From: Gliomastix tumulicola
Taxonomy: Eukaryota; Ascomycota; Sordariomycetes; Hypocreales; Bionectriaceae
Reading direction: 5' to 3'
DNA length: 64,000 nucleotides
NCBI GenBank assembly: GCA_001599755.1
Contig: BCHX01000002.1
Span: 2,728,001-2,792,000 of the forward strand
This document shows positions 12,620 through 23,632 of the stretch, in pieces. The notes below the pieces were generated by a model that was given only the letters and a program-made list of their open reading frames with translations, did not search any database and was not told the DNA's origin. How positions within the stretch are numbered: position 1 is the first letter of the stretch; the number at the start of each line of letters is the position of its first letter. Made by a program: the position numbers and the translations under genes.

Positions 12620-13453
12620 GTCGTCTTGGGCTTCTAGCCACTCTCGTTTCCGTCTTCGTCGTTCGTCTTCTAGTTGCTGCCGCGCGTCGGCGTCTTTTCG
12701 GTGCTGTATCTCGGTGTAATCGGCAAGTTCGTGCTCGTACTCGTAGTCTCCCTCAGCGGCAGATGCTGTGGGACGGATGGCTGGGAAGGACGCAGCTTGA
12801 CCCCCTCCCCGTTCACGTGTGCCAGTGTCGATGGCTAGATCTGAGGAGGGTTCTCCGGGGCCAGCTGGGGTGGGAATGGTGGACAGAAGGCGTCGGGGGC
12901 ATGGGAGAGAGCAAAAAAAAGAAGCTAGCGAGGCCGTGCGTCAGATGGACGGGCTATAAGTGAGGCCAAGTGTCGGGACGCAGAGAGGGATCCAGGCTCA
13001 CTAAGGCTGTCTTGAGGGTCTGCTGACAGCACAGCGAGGTGGTGCTCGTCAGATGGTTGGCCTGCTGGCTGAGGTGGTTACGCAGTCATGCAGGAGGTGT
13101 CCATCGCCGTGGATCTATTTACGGATTTACAGGCCGTGATTTACTGGCCGCAGCTGAATTCTGCAGCCCAGCCCCTGAAGCATGCTTCAGCCCTCGTCTT
13201 ATTGGTGTGGCTGGCTGACAGCGCCCCACCTGCGGATGCAATGGCAGCCTGCAATCCAGGGCAGGTGATCTCCAGCCAAGTTACCCCAATCCTACCCTGG
13301 AGCCTCGCACATGATTTGGTCTTCACGTGCGACGAAACCTCACACACCTCCATCCCAGAGTGGCAGAACCAGATTCAAGGACTTTAAGCCAGTCACAGCT
13401 ATTGACGGGCTCTCTTTTTTTCGATATGCTAAGTCGTTATCACAGCTAGCGGC
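12620..13453. other. Intergenic, transporter promoter region
   Basis: About 830 bp between the 5' end of the SPX transporter gene and the 3' end of the polysaccharide-lyase-like gene. It contains an A-rich run near 12912-12921 and only short open frames without recognisable homology. Confidence 0.5.
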
Positions 13454-16400
13454 CTAGTTCGCCCCGGAATATATAGCAACCCCAACCTTCCGAGACCAGG
13501 TGCTGCCCTGGCTGTCTCTGATGCCGACTGTCACATAGTCGACCCCAGCCGAAGATCCGGCTTGGTACGTGGCCGTCGTGCCGCTCACACTCACCGACCC
13601 TTTGGTCACTCCGGACAAGGTAAATGTCGCCGAGGTGAAGCCAGACGCCAGAGCCGCGAGGTCGATCGACACGCTCTTGGAAGGCGACACATACACGTGC
13701 GGCTCAGCCATGAAGTTGATGTAGCCCTCGAGAGGCGTGTATCCAGCTCCTCCCGTTGAACCGTCCCACCAGTCAGCGATGCCGTCGCCATTGGCATCCC
13801 ACGACGCGGGCCGCGTGGCTGTCGGGAAGCTCTCCAATCCACCGACATCATCGGGGTGGTCGATAATACCCTTCAGTCCGCCAACGCTCCCGATATAGGT
13901 CGTTGTCCCACCGAGTGTCTCTCTTACGATGCGCTTGTCGTGATCGTCAAAGGCTGGCTGCTGTACGCCCGAGTCGGAGAGCACGCGCTTGAAAGCTTCC
14001 GTGGACGACTGCGTCTCGACAAACGAAGGATAGAACTCCTTGCTGTGGAACTTTTGGTACGACGGAGGGGTTATAGTCACCCGCGCATAGCAGGCAATGT
14101 CAGACATCTGCCCCGTGCCGTCGCCTACGAACTGCGTCGAGTCCTGCGTGAAGCGCCCGAGCATGGAGTTGCCCGCGCAGTGGTACGTCTGGGACCCGGG
14201 CGCCTCGTCCTCGTACGTGCCCTCGAGGTCGTACGTGATCTTGGACTGGCTGGCGGGGCCTGGCCTGTAGTAGTTGCCGACAAAGTTCACCTGGTGGGCG
14301 CCGCCGTCCGTCACGCGGCCTCCGTAGTTGTAGACGACGTTATTGCGGATGTCGAGGCGGCCGCCGAAACTTGCCCCGTCGTCGAGACCTCCGGCCATGG
14401 ACCAGCTGCGACCCTGTGCATGGGCGATGAGGTTGTGGTGGAACGAGCCGATGTTGCCTCCGATGGATGCTGCGAAGATGTCAGGCCGAGTCAAGATGGA
14501 TCACGCTTGGGCAGAACTCACCTGCAAACCCGTGGGACTTTCCTGCGGGGTAGTTCTACGCGTTTGTCAGGACTGTGTCTCGGAATGGGAACGTTGGCGT
14601 TCGTTTCTTACAGCATGCCCGGCAATGTCGAGAGGCTCTGAGATGAGTGTCCGCTGCAGTGTGATGTTGTTCGCGCCACGGGAGGAGAAGGCCTCATCAA
14701 TACTCCAGCCCACGGAGCATCGATCGAAGATGGCGTAGTTACTGCCAGTCATGCCGAGGCCGTCAATCGTCTGGCCTGAAATCTTCCCAGGCCGTACCCG
14801 CAAGTGACGGAAGATGACATCGCTCGCGCCTACCGAAACCGGTGGTCAGAATATGTGGAAGCAAGTTTGTGACGGATCGTCCACTTACCGCTTAGACCGA
14901 TAGGCCAGCCCTGAACTACGATTCCTTTGCCGGGGGCCGTCTGGGGCGCGAGTGTGATGTACTTGTCGTTGACGGTCATTCGAGACGTGGTGGTGATAAC
15001 GCCAGCGACGTCGAATACGATCGTCCTTGGCCCCGTGGCCACGGTCAATGCGTATCTGAGGGTCCCAGGCTCAGTACCATCCGCCAGGGACGTCACTTTG
15101 ACGACCCTGCCACCTCTGCCACCTCGAGCAAAACGACTGGAACGCATCAGTATTCATACCGACTCGGTCAGAGGCGAACTTGTGATGGACATACCCGTAA
15201 CCTTCGGCACCGGGAAACGCAAGATGGGCGAGCCGGAACATGGCTTGTCTACCGATGTATGTCTTTCCACCTGACACGACGTCCACTCGCCAGTAGTAGA
15301 AGTCGTCCGTGTTCAGTCCTGCAAAGCAAGCTGTGAGAGACAGATCAACATAAACATCAAGCAAAGACCATGTGCTTACCGGAGAGCGTGGCCGATGTGG
15401 ACGCCGTGGAAGTCACGATCTTCATGTTCGTCCTGGTCGTGCCTAGATACACGTTGTACGTAGGAGAGCTGGCCGACTTGGGAGCTTTCCAGCTCGCCGT
15501 CAGACTGGTGCCGCTCCCAAGGTCGATGTGCTCGTCGGCATTCAGGGGATAGGAGAACTGGACCTGCGTCTTGACATCCGCCTTGTCAACCTCGAAGCCG
15601 TTGATATATGCACGCTTGTCGCCGCCCGAGTCAGGCGTGTAGACGATTGCCACCTCCTGGGACGTCGACGTGACGGAGAAGGAGACGAATGAAGAGGCAG
15701 AGTCCCACAAGTTGTCTCTACGAACTGTTTGGGCAACATTCTGTATATTTCGCCGTCAGACATGTATTTTTCGGGTGCCTGGGTCAAGACGGCCACTCAC
15801 CGACGCAACGTTGTTCCCATTGACGGAAATGGTCAAGGCCGCTGCAGACGCGAGATTGTGAGGGGCATTATGCCATGTCGTCAAAGTATGCGTCCCTGCA
15901 GACAAACCCTTGAGAGTGAGCGTGACGGGCTTACTCTCGGCATCCGAAGACATGGCCTCGCCGACCATCTTCTCGCCCATGCCGGCCGCCGCTCGCTGCT
16001 GGACGAGCTTGTAGCGCGCGCCCTTGAGGTCTGTACCGGAGGTGGACAGGCTGAAGGTGATGCCACTCGCGGTGTACGTCTGCGGACTGCTCGAGCCGAC
16101 GGTCCAGGCCGGCCAGTCAGGATCTTCAAAGAGGCGAAGGCCAGACGGGTTGAGCCGCACGCGGACGCCGGGTTCTGCCGGGGCCGCGGTCCCCGTGGGC
16201 ACATTATTGGTCGAGGAGGTTGACCTGATTGTAGAGGTCAGGGTCGTCGACGTGAACAATGTGGTCGATGTAGAGCTGGCGGCAGTGTTGGGAAGGCACT
16301 GATGGTACCATTCGTTCACGACGCTGGTGTGTGTGTACGATATATTAGAGTGGTTCAATCCAACTGTCACAACGGGGAGAGATCGGCTCGTACGTGCATA

Positions 16401-16533
16401 CAGCTCCGGCAACACATGCCGTGCCCCCGGTCCAGTCCCGCCCTCCACACTGCTCGTACATGCCCTGATCGGCACGGACAACGGAGATCAGCAGGCCGGC
16501 GAGCATGCCGCCGATGCTGAAGGGCCGTTTCAT
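13454..16533 (-). CDS. Secreted CBM1-containing polysaccharide lyase-like protein (pectate-lyase fold)
   Basis: Eight exons: 16533-16394, 16323-15801, 15740-15380, 15318-15195, 15136-14889, 14829-14612, 14555-14522 and 14469-13454, giving 887 residues. A signal peptide (about residues 1-21) is followed by a fungal cellulose-binding CBM1 with YEQCGGRDWTGG and EWYHQCLP, then a Thr/Ser linker. A beta-sandwich region covers about 90-290, and a fibronectin-III-like stretch with YYWRVDVVSGG follows. The pectate-lyase-like parallel beta-helix begins near residue 375 at FPGAEGYGRFARGGRGG and continues through IGGNIGSFHHNLIAHAQGRS. The next part, DANGDGIADWW then GYTPLEGYINF, matches the tail of many PL1-type lyases. 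A final beta-sandwich ends the protein. It probably acts on pectin or a related polymer in plant cell walls. The exact PL subfamily and substrate are uncertain. Exon 7 is only 34 nt but restores the GKSHGFAASIGG join exactly. Confidence 0.85.
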
Positions 16534-17606
16534 ACTGAGGATGAAGTACGTTCAAGTGCGTCTACGTCCAGCTTCTGTGGTCGACCTACGAGATGGCCCC
16601 AGCTCCATGGTCAGGTCTTAAATAACAATGGCCGACCGTTACGCAGACACTGACCTTTATTCGAGATCATAGCCTGAACAGAATGGGAGGACCCTGGGAG
16701 GATTCAAGGCGGAAGCGGCATGCCGGCCGGACATGGATAGATCGGCTCATTCCTACCCCGAGCTGGCGAACGAATGAGGCGGGCTACTTGCCAGACTCGG
16801 ACAAACGTCGCTAGATCCGGGAAATATCAATGGCTCATTGCGGAACGAAGCCTGCCGGATTCAGCTTTTCCATCATGAGGATTCAGTGCCTCGAGCATAT
16901 GCCTTAGAATGCGGGGGAGTAGGGGAGAGCCACTTCGGTAACCGGGGGAGAAGCTGCCTCACGAACGGAAAAAATGACACGACTGTATTCTAGAACGGCC
17001 TAGATCTTGCTCTTCAACGGAACTTTCCAATAATGCATATACCCGACGGCTCTTCTCCCCGAACTGATCTGGGGAATCGGTGCGTCACTATTTGAAGTCC
17101 TACATGAATTCCCTTTCCGTATTTCGACTCATATGGATGTAAACTTGAGAATGGTCGATAACAAACAAAATATCCTGGCTTACGAAAGCTTGGCTTCCAC
17201 GACACCGAAGCTCTTCCCTTCGAATTCCAGCGAAAAGCTCATTAGAGCCGAGGCCACTGAAACGACCAAGTCATGGTGCACTTCATAGCTGTTACATGAG
17301 GAAGAAGAAAAAGTCAGCCATGATCTCGTATCATTCGCAGGAAAGTAGATTCCGGGTACTTACTAAGGCTTCCCGTCCTTATCTAAAATCCGTATAAGCG
17401 ACATCAACGATCCATGATTTCTCCATGGCATAATCTAGAGAAACCCCAATGAGAGAGAACATACCGATCTCGCGCTTGAATTTGCTTGTTGGTACGTCTT
17501 GGAGGTTGGTCTTCGGAGTGCAGCTCAATGTTGTGCTCCGACTCTTCCATTGGTGTCTCGGGAGCTGCAGCACAAGTTCGCACACTCGAAGGCTTTCATC
17601 GCGACA
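16534..17606. other. Intergenic, promoter of the CBM1 lyase gene
   Basis: About 1 kb with no supported coding region. It includes the 5' flank of the secreted lyase gene. Two short open frames near 17380-17690 on the minus strand look like shadows of the broken coiled-coil gene. Confidence 0.45.
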
Positions 17607-18879
17607 ATGGAAGCCATCCGTCAGATCATGGAACGGATATTGGGTAGTGTGAAAGGACTTCATCACAAGGTTGATGGCCTTCAACCACCCAAAGGAAGGC
17701 AGGAGTTGGTGAGAAGATCCTTCGGTATCACAAACCCACCTGTGCGCTGAAGACTAATCGACCTGGGTTCATACAACCCCGATGTCACTGCATAGGAAGC
17801 ACCCAAGGTTGAGATGAACTCCACCGAAAGTCCTTTGGCACAGGACGACCAGAAGAACGACTCCATGACCAAGAGATTGGCCGCATTGGAGAGCGCCCTG
17901 TCCCAGCATCAGGAGGAGATCGACTACCTCAAGGACAGCGAGGTCAAACTCAGAGACATCATTCTCGACAAGACTGGTAGCCAAGAGGTGACTGACGATG
18001 GTATCAGAAGCAACTTCCTGAAGGTCTGCCGGGGAGTTCAGGACATCGTCACCAAGTCCAAGTACTTTGGGGAATACAAACCCATCAAGCAAAAGCTGGC
18101 CAACGTGCCCAAGGATAGCAGCAAAATGGACTTCTACGATCGCCTGAGCCGTCTTGAGCGTAAGGATCGTGCGTAACGAGTACGACATAGGGTGTTTTGG
18201 ATGCTCAACGAACGTATTCTCGGCGCAAAGCATTTTGGTCTCATGCAGTCTCGCCTCCGGTTTGGGCATGGTAGCGAGCTGGACGGAGAACGCATCGGGG
18301 ATGCCCTAGCTGAATTTGAAGAGGAACTAACTGATTTGTGCAAAAGGTAAGTTGCCAACGCCCGGTACAAGTTCTGATTGTGAGACTAACCGCCTGCCTT
18401 TCCAAGTTCCTGGGCCAATCATCGCAGACTGGCGAGTAGGTACGCTCAACTGTGTCGACCACCTCTTGTCAAGGGGGAACAGAGTCCCAGCGAGCAGGAT
18501 AGTAGGCCCGGTGGTGGATGAGATCCTTTCTTTCTTGGACCCCATCATTGCGCCAAAAATCACCGGGTTGCAAATCAAGGACCTGAAGGATGACATGGCA
18601 CGGCTGTGTGAGGACGCATATCATCTGCGCATGGACATGCGCGCGTCAAAGGAGGAGTATGCCATCTGGATTCCCAACCTGTCTGAGGACTCTGACTGGC
18701 AGCTTCTACAAAACGTGGCGGAGTTTGCGGACAGCTTTGGCATAGAGGGTGGCAAGTCGAGGGACGGGGGTGACCAGATTGCCTACACTTTATTTGGGGG
18801 ACTGGTAAAGCATCCCGAGCATCGCGGGGAGGGTCTCACTATCCTGGAGAAGGCGCAGGTTGTGATGGAAAGGAAATAA
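17607..18879 (+). pseudogene. Broken coiled-coil protein gene of unknown function
   Basis: I recognise no family. An exon beginning with MEAIRQIMERILGSVKGLHH (ATG at 17607; open further upstream without a start) joins, across a canonical intron at 17709-17795, to EAPKVEMNSTESP at 17796 in phase 0. That exon is a helical, charged coiled coil (residues about 50-100). The same frame is stopped by TAA at 18174-18176, yet continues after it with FWMLNERILGAKHFGL up to a strong GTAAGT donor at 18347. The natural acceptor at 18405-18406 (CTAAC branch site 16 nt upstream) then enters the wrong frame. A long open frame with coherent sequence (VPGPIIADWRVG to LEKAQVVMERK) runs one frame over to 18879. 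A stop plus a frame mismatch suggest a recent pseudogene. Very short introns or sequence errors are the alternatives. Confidence 0.5.
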
Positions 18880-19651
18880 GCTGGCGCCTTTCTGTGCTCG
18901 GCAAAAGGGGATTTCTGGGTTGAAGAGGTAGGTCGTTTAGCTCCCAGCACTTGAATTCGTGGCTGTCATTGATTTTGCATTGCATTTAGGTACTATTGCT
19001 GCGTTCACTTAGCACATACGACCATACCCACTAGAAAATACGGGATCCCGTCCGCTCTCCCTTAGTCAAACTGGTGAGGGGCTGATTAGTAGTTGGGTCG
19101 GTGACGACCAGCGAATACCGGCTGTTGTATGTTTTTTGTTCCTTTTTTGCTTTCACTGCCCATTTGCTAGAGTAGAAACCCTTTTCCTGCCCTCTCCTCA
19201 CCTCTCCTCACCTCTCTCTTCAGTCCGCCCTCTTCTTTTTTCTGGGTGTCAATTGTCACGGAACATGTAGACCACTAAACCTGACAAAAACGTAACGACG
19301 CTACTGTCTTTTAGTGTGCTAATGTCCCTTATATCCTCGGTGACAATTGGTGAGTGTGGGTAGCGCCCCGTCGATTTTCCCTTCTGCCCCTCCTCTTGTG
19401 TGAAGCATTGGGTCTGAGCACTTGGTTGATTGTAGGTGTTAGTTGAAGAGGTATATGTGAAGTTAATCCTGCATCATAATTTCACGTGAGCTACACAATC
19501 AATACGAGAATGAATGGTCTGCGCACATACCCAGCACTCTGATAGTGGGGTGTGTGAGAGCCTCAGTTGCCCTTCGATCAACAATGAATGTGTAGGCATC
19601 TATTTGATTGACAAAGAAACCACTACACCTAGCCATACCAGCCAAGTTTGA
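18880..19651. other. Intergenic, with polypyrimidine tract and a small inverted repeat
   Basis: About 770 bp without a gene. A CTCCTCAC-type pyrimidine tract lies near 19191-19240. It is followed by two perfect 10-bp inverted arms, at 19250-19259 and 19340-19349, listed separately. Confidence 0.5.
19250..19349. repeat. Inverted-repeat element, possible small transposon remnant
   Basis: CAATTGTCAC at 19250-19259 is the exact reverse complement of GTGACAATTG at 19340-19349, enclosing 80 bp. The outer hexamer CAATTG occurs on both sides and could be a target-site duplication around an element with TCAC...GTGA ends. CAATTG is itself a palindrome, so direct and inverted readings cannot be told apart. 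Confidence 0.35.
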
Positions 19652-20443
19652 ATGCCCTCAGCAAGAATGGCCTTCGCAGCCAGCAATTCTGCCGAGGCAC
19701 CTCCGCCCCTCCCTCCTAATGGCTGCCGCCTTCAGGACTTGGAGTGTGAAGAGCCTCCTATCTATGCCTCAAGCCATTCCTTCCTCCATAGAATCCGGAA
19801 CTACCCATCTCATGTCTTCAAGGGAGGCTGCCAACAGCGAGAATACACGATGCACCTTGCGGCCGGGAATTGTGCCATTCCCTCCCATCAGCAAGTGTTT
19901 ACGCTTACAAAAGAGAAGACCTGGTATTTCATGGGATTTACGATGGATCTCGCTCGTCCTCTCGTCCCCTCAATCGTCCCATCGGAAGAACGCAAGTCCA
20001 TTACAGACAGCATGGTCAGCGCAATCGAGATGCTACACCAAAAAGGAATCGTCCATGGAGATGTGAAGCTCGATAACATGCTCTTGGATGGGCAAGATAA
20101 AGTCCGCCTCTGCGACTTTGCTGAGGCTCGTTTCATGGGAGAAGATGAGGAACAATGGGAGGGATTGAATACCTGGCATTATGAGGCGCCCTCCCGACGC
20201 CAGAGAACCGAGATACTTGGGTACTTACCACCCCCAAATGCTGAAGATGACCTCTATGGTCTGGGTCTAAGCATCTGGGCGCTATATACTGGAAAGATCC
20301 CCCTTGAAGATATCGCTATGGATGATCTGGCACTTCGGGAGGTCCTTCTCGAAGGGGGGACTGTTGATGTTTCAGCGGTAGCAGATGAGCCGGCGAGGGA
20401 GCGGATTAAGGAGCTGCTTCGTAAAGGAGGTGCTCGAGTCTGA
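19652..20443 (+). CDS. Protein kinase-like protein, small and divergent
   Basis: Single-exon ORF of 263 residues with most of a kinase fold. The catalytic loop IVHGDVKLDN lies near residues 131-140. The metal-binding segment reads LCDFAEA near 153, where DFG is normal. A candidate VxK lysine (HVFKGG) and an alpha-C glutamate (QREYTMHL) lie upstream, and DDLYGLGLSIWALYTGK matches helix F. No glycine-rich loop is visible and the N-lobe is short. Small kinase-like ORFs of this type are frequent in accessory regions of ascomycete genomes, often beside HET and NLR genes. Activity is uncertain: the HxD Asp is kept, but the DFG Gly is Ala. A second Met five codons downstream is an alternative start. 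Neighbours are a broken gene upstream and a HET pseudogene downstream on the other strand. Confidence 0.6.
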   Translation: MPSARMAFAASNSAEAPPPLPPNGCRLQDLECEEPPIYASSHSFLHRIRNYPSHVFKGGCQQREYTMHLAAGNCAIPSHQQVFTLTKEKTWYFMGFTMDLARPLVPSIVPSEERKSITDSMVSAIEMLHQKGIVHGDVKLDNMLLDGQDKVRLCDFAEARFMGEDEEQWEGLNTWHYEAPSRRQRTEILGYLPPPNAEDDLYGLGLSIWALYTGKIPLEDIAMDDLALREVLLEGGTVDVSAVADEPARERIKELLRKGGARV

Positions 20444-20648
20444 GCCGTATTGATTAAGCCTTGGTCGATTTGAGATATCTTGAAAGATGAATTTTGACAA
20501 CTTACAGTAGGTGGCCGACTTGCCATATCCTTGCACTTGGCCAGGGACGCCGCGACGGCGCGCCACTACAAAGACATTCGCGATTCTGGGGCGACTGATA
20601 CCCAAGGCGCGGTGTCCGTAGGTACGCGCATGGCTCTCTCTCTTTTTT

Positions 20649-22876
20649 TTACACCATCTCAATAGTATACTTCCCATCCGTGTTGCTTTGCACATAGTCA
20701 TTTTCACTCACGGCCTCGCCCGTATACTCAACCTCGTTATCTGCCAACGGGAAGGGCTCCCCCTCAGCCTCGACCTCCCACATCTCGCCATATACTATCC
20801 CTTCTCTGGCAAACTGGCCTTTCTCCTCAGTCCGTCTGAGCACCAGGCAAGTCCGCCCGTAGAAGTGCTCTTCGTCACTCTGATGCTGGTCGCCTTCAGG
20901 CCAACTACGCTCAGTCGTGGTCTCCTCTGACTCGTCGTGGAGCGGCAGGAGGAAAAAGGGCTCGCGATTCTTAGACTCTGGACCAGAAGAAGCGCCGCTA
21001 GGTGAGTCGACCACCCATTTCTCCAAGTCCCAAGAAACTGTAACCGTCACTGGCGGTCGGTGCGGCCTTGACCCCGCATGCACCGTCGAGATATGGGAAT
21101 CCGGCACCCTCCTTACAAGTTCGTAAGTGGTGTTGTCGATGTCGCTATCTGTGGCTCTCGTCCAGAAGAAGTTCTTGAATACGCGACCGCGGATACGCAG
21201 ACGACCTGAGAGGAGCTCTCCAAACGAGTCCGCCGCGACCTTTGGCGTGGCATTGACATCAATCACCTCGATCCAGTCGTTACGTTGTTCTGTGAGCAAG
21301 TATGATGTCGCCGTGTCGACGCTTGCCCAGGACCAGGTGGGTGCTCGGTAAGGATCTGGTCTGCGGCCGAGATACGCCACTGTCCAGCAGAGGCCGGCCG
21401 GAAGATGAGACTCCTACAGACCGGCTTTGTAGTCCTCGAAGGGTAGGCAGAAGGACTCGCCGAACCTGCGTGCTAGTGCGGACACAGCTACGAGCTTGTC
21501 ACTGGGAAACGTGACGGTGGTGTTGCTATTTGTTTCGCGGTCCGTGCTGGTTGCGGCGTGGTTCTCTTATTGACCGACAGCTGTTGTTTGGCTTGTTTTG
21601 CCGGATGCGACAGGCCGATCGTCTCGCCGGATGGGTTTGTGACAGAAGCCTCGAGAGACTGGCACTCCCAGTAGACCTGGTCGTGGGCGAAGTGCAGCAC
21701 GCGCCTGGCGAGCATGCGTTCCTGGAAGACCCAGCCGCGCGAGTTGATCCTCGCCCTGTGGATGCTGCTCATCCAGTCATCTCTGAAGAACATAAGACTG
21801 CCAGGCGTACCCGCCGAAACCCCATTGCTGTCGTTGCCAGCCATGGTTAGAACCAAGGGAATCATGGTAGATGCCTGTCGGTGACGAATCATACCATCAG
21901 AGCCAGATTCTGCCGCGGTGGCGGATATGTTCAGGACGGCCTGGGAGTAGAACAAGTGCATCTTCGCAATCTGGTCTAGTTTCTCTTCAGCATCATCTTG
22001 GTTTAGACACAGTGTGTCGATCCAGATGTAGCGGTAGCCTAGGGTCCGCGTTACCAGGATTGCATCTCTCAGTAGACTCGCGCCCTTTGACATTAGGGAT
22101 TCTTGAGGGATGCCTTGAGAAAGCTGCGCCTTGTTCTGTGACCGAGAAGGATGGACGGTCGTTCTCCCCAGCAGTGACTCAGCGTCAAGTAAGCAGTATC
22201 TTGTGGGAGCTCCTGTGTAGGACATACGCGGACATACGGATCGTTCTGGGCGGAGCATTGCTCCATGTCATGATCAGTTCGTGGAGAGCCGAAGCCCTTC
22301 TTGCCGCTGGGGTCTGTATCGAGAAACCGCAGGGGAAGGAGACGGTGCCCATTGATATCTTCAGTATCCTGACAGCCGGGATGGGAGGCGCCACAGTGCT
22401 GGAGCCAGGCATGTGCCTGCTTCACCGCCGGGATGGATGGACCACGTGCATACCTCTCCCATCGGCGAACTGTCTGCAAGCTTGCTCAGCTCATCTGCTT
22501 GGCCTTCGCTGTGGAGCATGGGTCTAGCAAAGATAGTGACAGCGGACTCGAAGTTCTCATCCTCGTCACTGCAAAGATAGATATCCAAGACGTCGCCTGT
22601 CCCCTTCCTGATGCGACAGTACCCGTCTTCGTGCGTCCTCGGTTCCGGGTTGGAATCCAACACCATCGGACCAAATAAGAGGGAGCATAGTCGGCAGGAA
22701 GGTGGCCACGTATGGGAATCTAGCAGGGCTGCTCTATATTTCCAGTGATGGAGATTCCTGACCGTGTGTACATCACCCTCTCGTGTGACGTGGGAGTGGA
22801 CGCCCCTCCATACCGTGGCTGCGAGGTCTCTGCAGTGTTCGCAGATGTTCTCCATGGGTAATCGATAGCTAACCAT
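20649..22876 (-). pseudogene. Heterokaryon-incompatibility (HET) domain gene, multiply disrupted
   Basis: HET-domain homology extends over 2.2 kb on the minus strand but changes frame three times without usable introns. The first part (22876 to about 22490) has the N-terminal ICEHCRDL and CRLCSLLFG segments. The second (about 22480-22160) carries the HET signature AYLTLSHCWGE. The third (about 22150-21570) carries GYRYIWIDTLCLNQDD and RGWVFQERMLARRVLHF. The fourth (about 21540-20649) carries DKLVAVSALARRFGE and YRAPTWSWASVD. In this last frame a TAG at 21414-21416 sits where the family normally has Trp in an AGLW motif, consistent with TGG to TAG. HET proteins trigger non-self recognition and cell death after hyphal fusion. 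This copy cannot make a full protein as sequenced. The first and third segments share a frame, so the first two indels compensate each other. Confidence 0.8.
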
Positions 22877-23141
22877 CTGACGGGCGGGTTCGCGATAGGC
22901 ATTCAGAATAAGAAAAAGATGAGAGCTCTCATGTCAAGCAAGGATGACATACGGACCCGGAGGATCCCGTCTGGACACCTCAATTTCTGCATCATGCAAG
23001 GTTCCTCTAACTGGAGGTGCTGTTGGAGGAGATGGACAGGAGTGTCCCACCTGGGAATAGCGAGGCAACGCTGGATTTGTACCCTTGCCTACAGTGGGAT
23101 GGGATCACTCCTCCCAGCTAACAACCTTGGTGTGCGGTAAC

Positions 23142-23517
23142 AGAGCCCGATTCCTACATCACACGCCTGCTTGCGAAGAGCGCTGCCCTGCCTCCAGCCG
23201 AGTTTGCGTCGGTGCTCGAAAGCGACTCGGAGCTGGAGTCTGTGTACACGTCCGTGGCGGCGCTACTTGGGGACACTGAGCTGCCTGAGAATCCTGAGGA
23301 CGGGGTCGGTTTCTACTACGTTTGCTTCGTCAAATCTCACCGCAACGGCAATCTGTACATGATGGATGGGGACAGGAATGGCCCGTCGGAGTGTGGTATA
23401 CTACCTGCAGACGAATTGCTTTCTGCACAGGGCGTAGAGGTCATCCAACAATTCATCGCACAGCACGGCGACGATGGGCACTTCAGCCTGCTTGCATTGG
23501 TTGCAGACCCAATTTGA
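23142..23517 (+). pseudogene. 3' fragment of a ubiquitin C-terminal hydrolase (peptidase C12) gene
   Basis: About 125 codons match the C-terminal half of UCH-type deubiquitinases (Yuh1/UCHL family): a helical stretch with LPPAEFASVLESDSELESVY, a GDTE motif, then GFYYVCFVKS, NLYMMDGDRNGPSECG and a final GHFSLLALV. The N-terminal half, with the catalytic Gln and the NACGT cysteine motif, is absent upstream: the frame is open only from 23122 and no sensible upstream exon is seen. The catalytic His of the family (FHF or HYV position) is Tyr here, one C-to-T change away, while the Asp in the xxDG motif is kept. I read it as a dead remnant, perhaps left by a rearrangement. A splice acceptor ending at 23141 would fit an original last exon. 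Confidence 0.65.
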
Positions 23518-23632
23518 TTCTCATCGCGCGCGCGGGGGGCCAGTTGCTGAGTATCGTGGCCTCGTCTCTTGTCCAATCGGTATGAATCGCATCTTACGTC
23601 CAAGTCACCACTGGACCTGAGTATAGCAAGAA

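Noticed and set aside
18174..18191. An 18-nt GT...AG stretch as a real ultra-short intron
   Set aside because: Fungal spliceosomal introns are not known to be this short and no branch site fits. A nonsense mutation is simpler, so I kept it only as a finding to test.
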